Assembly (NCBI RefSeq): GCF_014204795.1
Contig: NZ_JACHMB010000001.1
Span: 2,728,001-2,792,000, forward strand
Reading direction: 5' to 3'
DNA: 64,000 nt
Source of the DNA: Nonomuraea jabiensis
GTDB taxonomy: Bacteria; Actinomycetota; Actinomycetes; Streptosporangiales; Streptosporangiaceae
How positions within the stretch are numbered: the first letter of the stretch is position 1; every line of letters starts with the position of its first letter. A model generated the notes under the pieces. It had not been told where the DNA came from. It did not search any database and saw only the letters and a list, made by a program, of their open reading frames with translations. A program made the position numbers and the translations under genes. Of this stretch, positions 48,162 through 56,487 are shown piece by piece.

Positions 48162-49115
48162 TCAGACGAGGGCGGACTTGTAGAAGATGCTGGCTTTGCG
48201 GGCCCCGGCGGTGCCGGAGGCGAGGCCGAGGCACAGTCTGGGCCGTCCCGAGACGATCTGGATCGCCATGCCCTCCGGCTCCCGGTAGTCCAGGGACTTG
48301 CCCGCCTGGCTGAGCGAGCGCTGGACCTTGGCGCCCGTGCGCAGGTCGACGCAGGTGAGGTAGGTGTTGCCCGGCGCGGGGTTGGAGGCGCCGTACGCCG
48401 TTCCGTCGAGCAGGTAGAGGTAGTCGCCGTAGGCCGTGTAGCCCTGGAAGACGCCCAGGCCGGACGGCTGCGCGACGTCGTACAGCTTCTTGGCCGTGCC
48501 CGCCTTGACCGCCGCCAGCGAGTACGCCACGAACCGCGCCTGGCCGTCGACCCGGCAGCGCATGATCAGCCGGTTGGTGGACGGGTCGATGGCGCAGGTG
48601 GTGCTGGTCGCGCCCGAGATCAGGGTGTACTTGGTGAGCGCCGAGGACGACGGCGTGAGCGTCTGGCCGTTGACGAACTTGAACCTCGCCAGCCGCCGCC
48701 CCCACGCGTTCCCCGAGCCGTCGGCGACCGCGTCGGTCTCCGTCCACAGGTAGGCGGAGCCGCCCGACGGCTCCACGCCGATCTGCACGCCGTGGCCGAA
48801 GCCCTTGAGGTACATGTGGCCGAGCACCGATCCGGACAGGCTCAGCTTGGTCACGCAGAGATCCCCGGCCGCCGCCGAGCCCGAGCCGTTCTTCAGCTGG
48901 GCCAGGTAAATGTGCCCGTTGGCGTTGTCGAAGGCGAACGACTGCAGCACGGTCTCGTCGTACAGCGCCTTCTTCCAGATCAGCTGGGTGGCGGGCGCCG
49001 CCAGGTCGAACCGGCCCGCTGCGGAGGCGGCGGCCGCCGCCGTCTCCGTGCCCGCCAGAGCCGCCGCCGCGGCTCCGGCGCCGACCTTGAGCAGATCTCG
49101 GCGAGTGACCGGCAT
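48162..49115 (-). CDS. Tat-exported beta-propeller-like protein (TagC/P68-type)
   Basis: 317 aa. A strong GGAGGTTGT precedes the ATG. The N-terminus TRRDLLKVGAGAAAAALAG is a twin-arginine signal, so the protein is exported folded. The mature part has repeated beta-strand blocks (SFAFDNANGHIYLAQLKNG, LGVFQGYTAYGDYLYLLDGT) like the P68/TagC-like propellers. The label 'teichoic acid biosynthesis protein C' often given to it is not supported by any pathway gene here. It may bind wall polymers or phage-like ligands (inference). Confidence 0.7.
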   Translation of the reverse strand: MPVTRRDLLKVGAGAAAAALAGTETAAAAASAAGRFDLAAPATQLIWKKALYDETVLQSFAFDNANGHIYLAQLKNGSGSAAAGDLCVTKLSLSGSVLGHMYLKGFGHGVQIGVEPSGGSAYLWTETDAVADGSGNAWGRRLARFKFVNGQTLTPSSSALTKYTLISGATSTTCAIDPSTNRLIMRCRVDGQARFVAYSLAAVKAGTAKKLYDVAQPSGLGVFQGYTAYGDYLYLLDGTAYGASNPAPGNTYLTCVDLRTGAKVQRSLSQAGKSLDYREPEGMAIQIVSGRPRLCLGLASGTAGARKASIFYKSALV

Positions 49116-49238
49116 ACAACCTCCATAACGGATATTTACGGATATTTCAGGAAGTCATCACCATAGTGCAGCTCGCTGAGGATCAGCTCCGAACTCCAAC
49201 GATCTGATTCGGCCGAGTGTGAGGGGGCCCTGGACAGC

Positions 49239-49255
49239 AAGTGATCTAATGACTA
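49239..49255. promoter_or_regulatory. Probable FadR-type operator upstream of the DUF5005-like gene
   Basis: AAGTGATCTAATGACTA matches 15 of 17 positions of the palindrome at the start of the GntR/FadR regulator gene (63151-63167). It lies 35 bases before the start codon at 49291, a good repressor position. Control by that regulator is inferred. Confidence 0.6.
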
Positions 49256-49290
49256 GAACTGTAGGGAACTTCCCTCCCCAAGGACGAGTG

Positions 49291-50457
49291 ATGACGCGAT
49301 TCCGCTCCGCCTTAGCACCCCTCGCCATCGCGTTGGCCGGCCTGACGGCCGTACCGCAGCAAGCCTGGGCCGCCCCACCCAAACCCGTCCCCTCGGTGGC
49401 CCAGCAGCAGCAGCCGGCCGCCCCGAAGGCCGCGTGCGGCCCGACCGTCAAGGCAACCACCACCGACGCCCGCCTGACCAGCCTTTTCACCAACTACGGC
49501 AACGACAACAGCCGGGTGGACGACTGGACGGGCGCCGACGGCACCTACTCGGTCAAGCTGCCGAACGGCAAGGAGCTGTGGATCTTCTCCGACACGTTCC
49601 TCGGCCGGGTGAACGCCGACGGCTCGCGCCCGCCCGTGGTCGGGGAGGGCGGGGACACGGTCTTCCTGAACAACTCCTTCGCCGTCGAGCGCGACGGCAG
49701 GCTGTCCACGATCCACGACGGCACCGCCGCCAAGCCGACCGCCGTCATGCCTCCGCGCGACCAGAACCACTGGTACTGGGCCGGCGACGCGACGGTGGCC
49801 GGCGGGCTCGTGGAGGTCACCTACCAGGAGTACGAGCGGTACGGCACCGGCGCCTGGGACTGGCGCTGGCACCGGAACGTGGTGGCCAGGTTCGCCCCGG
49901 GCCGGCTGAACCAGCCCATCAGCGTCACCGACCTGCCGTCCGGGCACGGCGTCTCGTGGGCCTCGGCGATCCTCAAGGACGGCGGATACACCTACGTGTA
50001 CGGCGTCGAGGACCTCGGCTCGCCCAAGTACATGCACGTCGCCAGGGTCGCCGGGCAGAGCCTGCTGGGCACGTGGGAGTTCCTGAAGGCGGACGGCACC
50101 TGGTCGCCGAACGAGGCCGACTCGGCACGGATCATGAGCGGCGTCGCGAACGAGTACAGCGTCACCAAGGTCGGATCCGGATATGTCCTGATCACGCATG
50201 ACACGACCGAAGTGCTGAGCCCCAACATCGTGGCCTACACCTCGTGCTCCCCGTTCGGCCCGTTCACCGGCAAGCAGCACGTCTACACGACCCCCGAGAC
50301 CAAGGGGAACATCTTCACCTACAACGCCCACGCGCATCCCGAGGTCGCGGGCAACGGGCTCGTGATCTCCTACAACGTCAACAGCTTCGTGAACACCGAC
50401 CACTACCGCGACGTGACCATCTACCGGCCGAGATTCCTGGATGTGACCTTCCAGTGA
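49291..50457 (+). CDS. Secreted DUF5005-like beta-propeller (glycosidase-fold)
   Basis: 388 aa, ATG with AAGGACGAG. Signal peptide about 1-28 (ending AWA-AP). The mature protein starts after a Gln/Pro stretch and contains NDNSRVDDWTGADGTYSVKLPNGKELWIFSDTFLG, WYWAGDATV and NPNIVAYTSCSPFGPF-like blade motifs, as in the five-bladed propellers of GH43-related or DUF5005/DUF4185 proteins. It is probably a surface glycan-active or glycan-binding protein. Its stop overlaps the next start (GTGA), so the two are coupled. Confidence 0.75.
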   Translation: MTRFRSALAPLAIALAGLTAVPQQAWAAPPKPVPSVAQQQQPAAPKAACGPTVKATTTDARLTSLFTNYGNDNSRVDDWTGADGTYSVKLPNGKELWIFSDTFLGRVNADGSRPPVVGEGGDTVFLNNSFAVERDGRLSTIHDGTAAKPTAVMPPRDQNHWYWAGDATVAGGLVEVTYQEYERYGTGAWDWRWHRNVVARFAPGRLNQPISVTDLPSGHGVSWASAILKDGGYTYVYGVEDLGSPKYMHVARVAGQSLLGTWEFLKADGTWSPNEADSARIMSGVANEYSVTKVGSGYVLITHDTTEVLSPNIVAYTSCSPFGPFTGKQHVYTTPETKGNIFTYNAHAHPEVAGNGLVISYNVNSFVNTDHYRDVTIYRPRFLDVTFQ

Positions 50458-51464
50458 GGCGTAACTGGGCGGCCCGCCTGCGGCCCGTCACGATCGACGG
50501 GCTGCGGGCGGTCGTGCTGGAGAACGAGCTGCTGCGCGTGACCGTCGTGCCGGACAAAGGCGGCGATGTGCTGGAATTTCTGCACAAGCCCACCGACACG
50601 GACTTCGTCTGGCTCTCCCCGCAGGGCCTGCGCAACCCACACGACCACCTCCAGGGCGCGGCCGACGACGTCGCCCAGTTCATCGACCACTACGAGGGCG
50701 GCTGGCAGGAGGTCTTCCCGAACGGCGGCGCGCCCAGCGAGTACCGGGGCGCGCGGCTGGCGCAGCACGGGGAGGTCTCCGGGCTGCCGTGGCGCTGCGA
50801 GGTCGTGGCCGACTCCGAGGAGGAGGTCGCGGTACGGCTCAGCGTGCGGACGCGGCGGCTGCCGTACCGGATCGAGAAGGTCTTCAGGCTCAGGTCGGGC
50901 ACGGCGGCGCTGGAGATCGAGGGCCGGGCCACCAACGAGGCCGATCTCCCGCTGCACGCCATGTGGGGGCAGCACATCGTGTACGGCCTGCCGTTCCTGC
51001 GTCCCGGCGCCCGGATCAGGCTGCCGGAGGGCGTCAAGGTGATCCCCCACCAGAGTGCGATAAACCCGGCGGGCCGGCGGGTCAGGGCGGGCGGGCCGTG
51101 GGAGTGGCCCGTCGTCCCGGCCGACGGCGGCGGCGAGACCGACCTGAGCGTGGTGCAGGAGCCGGGGTCGCCGAGCGACATCGTCTACCTGACGGGCTTC
51201 GACGAGGGTTGGTACGAAATTTCGGGGGATATCGGTATGCGGGTGGAGTGGGATGCGACGCTCCTGCCGTACCTGTGGATGTGGCAGGAGCTCGGCGCGT
51301 CCACCGATTATCCCTGGTGGGGACGGGCGTACACGCTGGGGCTCGAACCGTTCTCCAGCATGCCGACCGACGGCCTGGCCGCCGCCGTGGACAACGGCAC
51401 GGCCCTCGTCCTGGGCCCGCACGAGACGAAGGTGTTGAGGTTGCGCGCGGAGGTGCTGGCGTGA
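50454..51464 (+). CDS. Aldose 1-epimerase-like (mutarotase) protein
   Basis: 336 aa from a GTG overlapping the upstream stop. A galactose-mutarotase-like fold is suggested by LLRVTVVPDKGGDVLEFLHKPTDTDFVWLSP, GGWQEVFPNGG and HAMWGQHIVYG, the last carrying a family His. Members interconvert sugar anomers, often preparing a substrate for an oxidising dehydrogenase. Operon position between a secreted glycan protein and an SDR supports sugar catabolism. Confidence 0.8.
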   Translation: MRRNWAARLRPVTIDGLRAVVLENELLRVTVVPDKGGDVLEFLHKPTDTDFVWLSPQGLRNPHDHLQGAADDVAQFIDHYEGGWQEVFPNGGAPSEYRGARLAQHGEVSGLPWRCEVVADSEEEVAVRLSVRTRRLPYRIEKVFRLRSGTAALEIEGRATNEADLPLHAMWGQHIVYGLPFLRPGARIRLPEGVKVIPHQSAINPAGRRVRAGGPWEWPVVPADGGGETDLSVVQEPGSPSDIVYLTGFDEGWYEISGDIGMRVEWDATLLPYLWMWQELGASTDYPWWGRAYTLGLEPFSSMPTDGLAAAVDNGTALVLGPHETKVLRLRAEVLA

Positions 51465-51503
51465 GTGAGCGTAGCGAACGAACAATCAAACACAGTAGCG
51501 AAT

Positions 51504-51538
51504 CGCTCATGCGCCCGACGAAGGAGGGCGCATGAGCG
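51504..51538 (+). promoter_or_regulatory. 13-bp perfect hairpin that encloses the SDR ribosome-binding site and start
   Basis: CGCTCATGCGCCC (51504-51516) pairs perfectly with GGGCGCATGAGCG (51526-51538) over a 9-base loop. AAGGAGGG straddles loop and stem, and the ATG at 51532 is inside the stem. Such a structure should hold back translation of the SDR unless opened (inference). Confidence 0.6.
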
Positions 51539-52302
51539 AGTTCAAGGGGAAAGTGGCGCTGGTCACGGGCGGTTCGATGGGCATCGGGCGGGCCGTGGTG
51601 GACCGGCTGGCCGACGGCGGGGCGTCCGTGGTGTTCTGCGGGGTCGACAAGGACGCGGTGCTCGATACCGAAAGTGTCACCGGCGTGGTCGCCGACGTGC
51701 GCCGGGCCGGCGAGATGCGCGACCTGGTGGACCTGGCCGTGACCAGGTACGGCGGGCTCGACATCGTCGTCACCTGCGCGGGCGTGCAGCGCTACGGCAC
51801 GGTCGAGGACACCCCGGAGGAGGTCTGGGACGAGGTCCTCGACATCAACCTCAAGGGCGTCTACCTCACCTGCAAGGCGGCCGTCCCCAGGCTGAGGGCC
51901 CGCGGCGGCGGCTCGATCGTGATCATGTCTTCGGTACAGGCGTTCTCCTCGCAGGCGCAGGTGGCCGCCTACACCGCGAGCAAGGCGGCGCTCAACGGCC
52001 TGACCAGGGCCATGGCGCTCGACCACGCCGCCGACGGCATCAGGGTGAACGTGGTCTGCCCGGGCTCGGTCGACACCCCGATGCTGCGCTGGGCGGCCGA
52101 CCTGTGGCGGGGCGACCTGTCGCAGGAGGAGCAGATCGCGCAGTGGGGCCGCTCGCACCCGCTGGGCCGCGTGGGCCGGCCCGAGGAGGTGGCCGAGCTG
52201 GTGGCGTTCCTGGCGGGGCCGCGCTCGTCGTTCATCACCGGGGCCGAGCACCGGGTGGACGGCGGCCTGCTCGCGCAGAATCCGGCCGCCCTTCCCGAAT
52301 AA
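51532..52302 (+). CDS. Short-chain dehydrogenase/reductase
   Basis: 256 aa with AAGGAGGGCGC before the ATG. NAD(P) motif [11 protein letters not shown] (about 13-23), NAG-equivalent TCAGVQ, catalytic Ser in [10 protein letters not shown], YxxxK in [10 protein letters not shown], and C-terminal [11 protein letters not shown]. This classical SDR probably oxidises a sugar to a lactone or a sugar alcohol to a ketose. It lies 67 bp after the mutarotase-like gene, separated by the hairpin described above. Confidence 0.92.
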   Translation: MSEFKGKVALVTGGSMGIGRAVVDRLADGGASVVFCGVDKDAVLDTESVTGVVADVRRAGEMRDLVDLAVTRYGGLDIVVTCAGVQRYGTVEDTPEEVWDEVLDINLKGVYLTCKAAVPRLRARGGGSIVIMSSVQAFSSQAQVAAYTASKAALNGLTRAMALDHAADGIRVNVVCPGSVDTPMLRWAADLWRGDLSQEEQIAQWGRSHPLGRVGRPEEVAELVAFLAGPRSSFITGAEHRVDGGLLAQNPAALPE

Positions 52303-52522
52303 CCCACAGGTTCCCCTGGAGGCGCACCAAAGCTGGCAAGTGTTGCGTCAACGCGACGAACTCGCAGGTCGTCCCACTGATACCAGTGGTCCTCGGCGTG
52401 CCGGGCACGCGACCCGATCCGGGCGCGCAGCCCTTGATCGTGCGGCGGGTCATAGCGGCCCGCAATCGATCTTGCACGCTAGGTTACGAGGTCGAAACGA
52501 CTCACCGATCGAGGAGAGACCT

Positions 52523-52942
52523 GTGAGGCTATCGAGAAAGGCCGCCGGCATCGCCGCCGCGGTCGCGATTCTGTCCGCGGTCGTGCCCGCCACCGCAGCG
52601 GTGGCCAGCCCCCGCTCGACCTGCTACGGCGGTCGCGTCTGCCTGTACGCCGACTTCGACTACAACCGCGGTCAGGCCGACCACTGGCGCGACTTCATGC
52701 AGGACGACTCGGACTTCTCCGACAACAACTGGCTGAACTGGGACTTCAGCAACTCCTGGGAGAGCATGGACAACGACACCAGCTCCGTCAGGAACCGCAT
52801 CGGCTGCAGCGCCACGCTCTGGCAGCACCCGGGCTTCACGGGAGCCCACAGCACGTTCATGAACAACTCGAACGACGGCTTCCTGGCGAACAACGCCATC
52901 GACGACGACCGCGCCAGCGCGCTCGACATCTGGTGCCGCTGA
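52523..52942 (+). CDS. Secreted peptidase inhibitor I36-like protein
   Basis: 139 aa, GTG with GAGGAGAGACCT. Signal peptide about 1-28 (AAGIAAAVAILSAVVPATAAVA). The mature part starts CYGGRVCLYADFDYNRGQ, the characteristic opening of the beta/gamma-crystallin-like I36 family, with Asp- and Asn-rich loops and four cysteines. The namesake inhibits metalloproteases; others simply bind calcium. Its 3' end overlaps the next gene by 10 bp. Confidence 0.85.
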   Translation: MRLSRKAAGIAAAVAILSAVVPATAAVASPRSTCYGGRVCLYADFDYNRGQADHWRDFMQDDSDFSDNNWLNWDFSNSWESMDNDTSSVRNRIGCSATLWQHPGFTGAHSTFMNNSNDGFLANNAIDDDRASALDIWCR

Positions 52943-53850
52943 GCAGTAACGGGAGTGCCGGTTTCCGGGCTTGGCCGCCGGAAACCGGCTGCCGCGGACT
53001 CCTCGCGGGCGCACTGCTGCTGACCACGGTCACGGCCTGCGCCGCCGACGAGCCCGCGCCGCGGGCGCCGGTGAAAGGCGTCTCCTCGGTGTCGGAGCTG
53101 GTGCTGCCGTTCGACGCCTACAAGATCACTCCCGAGCAGCGGGCCGTCCTGGGCAACGCCCACAACCAACTCGTCGTGCAGTGCATGCGCAAGCAGGGCA
53201 TCACGATCGACCCACCCGCGGAGGACGCCGCCGCCATCGCCGCGGTGGACCCCGGCAACTCCCGCCGTTACGGGGTCGCCGACGTCGAGGCGGCCAAGAC
53301 GTACGGCTACCACCTCGCCCGGCCGCCCTCGCCCGACACCACGGGCGCCTGGGCCGGCAAGCTCCCCAAACCCGCCCGGCACCGCCTGTACGGCACCGCC
53401 GCCGACCGCGGCTGCCTGGACCGGGCCACGCTCACCCTGGACAAGGGCTCGGCTAAGGCCGACTGGCCATGGCTGGCCCTGCAGGACTCGCTCACGCTGG
53501 AGCAGGCCGCCAAGGATCCGTCCGTGACGGCGGCGGCCAAGCGCTGGGAGACGTGCATGGGCCAGGCGGGCCACTCGTACCCGGCTCCCGAGGCCGCCAT
53601 CGCCGACAGCCGCTGGGACCTGGACAAGCCGGACGTCAGCGAGGAAGAGAAGCAGACCGCGACCGCCGACACGACGTGCAAGTGGTCGTCGGGCCTGGTG
53701 GCGGCCTGGTTCTCGGCCGACGCGGAGCTCCAGCGGGCGGTCGTCCGGGACAACCCCGACCGCTTCGCCGCGCTCCGCGACAACCTCAAACAGCGCCTGG
53801 CCCGGGCCTCAGCCCTGCTGACCGAGCACGAAGGCGGCCAGGTCCGCTGA
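52933..53850 (+). CDS. Lipoprotein of unknown function
   Basis: 305 aa from a GTG that overlaps the end of the I36 gene. A lipobox LTTVTAC near residue 36 follows a hydrophobic stretch. The mature protein is helical and has six cysteines (VVQCMRKQG, DRGCLD, ETCMGQAG, TTCKWSSG among them). No ribosome-binding site is obvious, so the start is uncertain. The last 42 bases overlap the convergent S10 peptidase gene. Confidence 0.65.
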   Translation: MPLSSNGSAGFRAWPPETGCRGLLAGALLLTTVTACAADEPAPRAPVKGVSSVSELVLPFDAYKITPEQRAVLGNAHNQLVVQCMRKQGITIDPPAEDAAAIAAVDPGNSRRYGVADVEAAKTYGYHLARPPSPDTTGAWAGKLPKPARHRLYGTAADRGCLDRATLTLDKGSAKADWPWLALQDSLTLEQAAKDPSVTAAAKRWETCMGQAGHSYPAPEAAIADSRWDLDKPDVSEEEKQTATADTTCKWSSGLVAAWFSADAELQRAVVRDNPDRFAALRDNLKQRLARASALLTEHEGGQVR

Positions 53851-55245
53851 CTGCCGCAGCCTGCTCGGCTCGTGGACGTACATCATGTGGCCGGCCTCGT
53901 AGTACCTGAACTCGACGTTGGCGGCCAGCTCCGCGGGCACGGGCAGGTGCGCGAACGCGTGCTCGGCGGCGTAGTACGGCGTCGCGCCGTCGTGGTAGCC
54001 GCAGGCCACGTGCACGCGCAGGTGCGGGTTGGCCCGCATCGCGCCGGCCAGCTTGTCGACCACCGCGACGTGGGCGCCCTCGAACTCCTTGAACGACCAC
54101 GGGTGCACCCGCGAGGTGAGCACCTCGTACGGCAGGTCGTTGGCGTAGCCCAGCTCGGCGCGCAGGTAGTGGTTGAGCGCGGCGCTGTAGGGGCCCATGA
54201 TCGCGTTCATGCTGGGGTCGGAGGAGAAGTGCTCGCGCCCCGAGTCGGGGTCCCAGCCGGTGAACCGGCCGTCGAGGCGGCCGACGGTCTGGCGGCGCGA
54301 GCGCAGCACCTCGGTGAAGAACCTGATGTGCTCGATCCGCAGGTCCACCCGGTCGACGTAGTCCTCGCTCAGCCCGGTCAGCGCGGCGACCGTGGAGACG
54401 GCGGCCGAGCGCTCCTCGGCGGTGAGGCGGTTGCCGCGGGCCAGCGCCCACGGGTAGTCGCGCTCGGCGTACGCCTCGGCCTCGCGCAGCACGTCGGCCA
54501 GCGGCCGGTCGCCATGCAGCCCGTGATAGTGCGCAATAGCGGCATAAGTCGGCAAATAGAGGGCGTAGGACAGGTCGTTGCCCTGGTTGAAGTCCCCGGT
54601 GATGAAGTCGAGCACCGAGGAGATCAGCATCACGCCGTTGAGGTACATGCCATAGCGCGACTGCAGGTGGTCGGCCAGCCCGGCCGCCCTGACCGTCCCG
54701 TACGACTCCCCCGCCAGGAACTTCGGCGACATCCACCGCCCGTTCCTGGTGGTCCACAACCGGATGATCTCCCCGACGGACTCGATGTCGCCGGTGAAGC
54801 CGTGGTACGGCTCCGGCTTCTCGCCCTCGGCCGCCCGCGAGTAGCCGGTCGAGACCGGGTCGATGAAGACCAGGTCGCTCACGCTCAGCAGGCTCTCCTC
54901 GTTGTCGGCCAGCCCGTAAGGGGGAGGCAGGAGCGCGCCCGCGTCCCCCATCACGACCCGGCGCGGCCCGAGCACGCCCAGGTGCAGCCACACGCTCGAC
55001 GATCCAGGACCGCCGTTGAACGCGAACGTGACCGGCCTGCTCAGCGGCTCGGCCCCGTCGAGCGTGTACGAGGTGACGAACATCTCGGCCTTGGGCCGCA
55101 GCCCCCCGAACCTGCCGTCGTCGATCACCTCCTCGCGCAGCACCATGGTGCCGGTGGTGGCGGTGTACGCCTGCCCGGACGGCAGCGTGTGCGAGGTGGT
55201 GACGAGATTGTCAGCCGGCGGGGCCGGCCGGGTTTCTTCCGACAT
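53809..55245 (-). CDS. Serine carboxypeptidase-like protein (peptidase family S10)
   Basis: 478 aa. The oxyanion-hole motif FAFNGGPGSSSVWLHLG and nucleophile elbow FLAGESYGTVRAAGLADHL are clear. Asp in the HVACGYHDGATPYYAAEHAF region and His in EAGHMMYVHEPSR complete the triad. No signal peptide is seen at the ATG, so it is probably cytoplasmic, unlike eukaryotic S10 enzymes. It removes C-terminal residues from peptides at acidic pH in known relatives. Just downstream of the enolase-superfamily gene on the same strand, 9 bp apart. Confidence 0.9.
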   Translation of the reverse strand: MSEETRPAPPADNLVTTSHTLPSGQAYTATTGTMVLREEVIDDGRFGGLRPKAEMFVTSYTLDGAEPLSRPVTFAFNGGPGSSSVWLHLGVLGPRRVVMGDAGALLPPPYGLADNEESLLSVSDLVFIDPVSTGYSRAAEGEKPEPYHGFTGDIESVGEIIRLWTTRNGRWMSPKFLAGESYGTVRAAGLADHLQSRYGMYLNGVMLISSVLDFITGDFNQGNDLSYALYLPTYAAIAHYHGLHGDRPLADVLREAEAYAERDYPWALARGNRLTAEERSAAVSTVAALTGLSEDYVDRVDLRIEHIRFFTEVLRSRRQTVGRLDGRFTGWDPDSGREHFSSDPSMNAIMGPYSAALNHYLRAELGYANDLPYEVLTSRVHPWSFKEFEGAHVAVVDKLAGAMRANPHLRVHVACGYHDGATPYYAAEHAFAHLPVPAELAANVEFRYYEAGHMMYVHEPSRLRQSADLAAFVLGQQG

Positions 55246-55254
55246 ATCGCCCAA

Positions 55255-56487
55255 TTATGGAGCTATATCCAGGGACACGGTGGGGTCGGCGAACCGTTCG
55301 TTCGGCACAGTGGCGTACCAGCCGGGCCGCCCGGGGTCGCGGTCGTACGGGTAGCCGCCCCTCTCCCGGTAGTACTCGGCATAACGGGCGACCCGCTCGG
55401 GATCCAGGCGCACCCCCAGCCCAGGGCCGGACGGCACCGCGATGGCGCCCTCCGAGTACGCCAGCTTCCCGCCCTCGATCACGTCGTCCCTGAGCTGGTG
55501 GTAGTGGGCGTCGGCGGCGTAGGTGAGGTTCGGCAGCACGGCGCCGAGGTGCAGCATGGTCGCCAGCTGGATGCCCAGCTCGCCCGAGGAGTGCACGGCC
55601 ACCCCGAGCTGGAAGGTCTCGCACACCCCCGCCGCCTTCACGCACGGCCTGATGCCGCCCCAGAACGTCGTGTCCAGCAGCACCACGTCGGCGGCCCTGC
55701 GCATGACGTTGGAGGCGAGCTGCTCGAAGTTGACGACGACGGTGTTCGTCGCCAGCGGCACCCTCACCTGCTCGCGGATGGTCCTGAGCCCTTCGAGCCC
55801 CCAGACCGGGTCCTCCAGGTAGTCGTTGTTCAGCCCCTCGATGGCCCGGCCGAAGCGCAGCCCCTCGGCCACCGACAGCACGGCGTTCGGGTCGTACCTG
55901 AGCCGGTCCTCGGGGAACGCCTCGGCCAGCGCCCGGTAGCACTCCAGCTCGTGGTCCGGCGGGAACACGCCGCCCTTGAGCTTGTGCACGGTGAACCCGT
56001 GGTCGGCCTTGAGGTGCTTGGTGTGCTCGACGAGCTGGTCGGGCGTGCGGATCTCGCCGTACCCCTCGGCCGCGTACCGGAAGAACAGGTACGAGGCGAA
56101 CGGCACGGCGTCGCGGATCCGCCCGCCGAGCAGGTCGTACGCGGGCACGCCCAGGTGCTGCCCGATGAGGTCGATGCAGGCGAACTCGATGGCCGCGAGC
56201 AGCTGCGTCCTGTTGTTGTAGAGCGAGGCCGTCGGGTTGGCGATCTTGAAGCGCAGCGCCTCGAGCTGGAAGGGATCATGGTCCTTCAGGTACGGCACGA
56301 GCGCCCGGAACGCCGCTTCCGCGCTCTCGCCCCCGCCTCCCATCTCACCCAGCCCGACCAGCCCGTTGTCGGCCTCGACCTCGACGATCGTGCGCACGAA
56401 CCGGCCCCAGTGGGCGCCGTTGCTGTGCCGCAGCGGCGCCTCCAGCGGGACCGCGACCGTCGTGGCCCGGATGTCAACGATCTTCAC
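55255..56487 (-). CDS. Enolase-superfamily sugar-acid dehydratase (glucarate-dehydratase-like)
   Basis: 410 aa. KxK in VHKLKGG, the metal ligands Asp in RYDPNAV and Glu in [10 protein letters not shown] in NTVVVNF and the catalytic His in [10 protein letters not shown] follow the mandelate-racemase/muconate-lactonising pattern. [14 protein letters not shown] opening and [14 protein letters not shown] resemble glucarate dehydratase. It removes water from a sugar acid to give a 2-keto-3-deoxy acid. The GTG at 56487 overlaps the GH38 stop (GTGA). The substrate is unproven; context suggests an acid derived from the imported sugar. Confidence 0.85.
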   Translation of the reverse strand: MKIVDIRATTVAVPLEAPLRHSNGAHWGRFVRTIVEVEADNGLVGLGEMGGGGESAEAAFRALVPYLKDHDPFQLEALRFKIANPTASLYNNRTQLLAAIEFACIDLIGQHLGVPAYDLLGGRIRDAVPFASYLFFRYAAEGYGEIRTPDQLVEHTKHLKADHGFTVHKLKGGVFPPDHELECYRALAEAFPEDRLRYDPNAVLSVAEGLRFGRAIEGLNNDYLEDPVWGLEGLRTIREQVRVPLATNTVVVNFEQLASNVMRRAADVVLLDTTFWGGIRPCVKAAGVCETFQLGVAVHSSGELGIQLATMLHLGAVLPNLTYAADAHYHQLRDDVIEGGKLAYSEGAIAVPSGPGLGVRLDPERVARYAEYYRERGGYPYDRDPGRPGWYATVPNERFADPTVSLDIAP

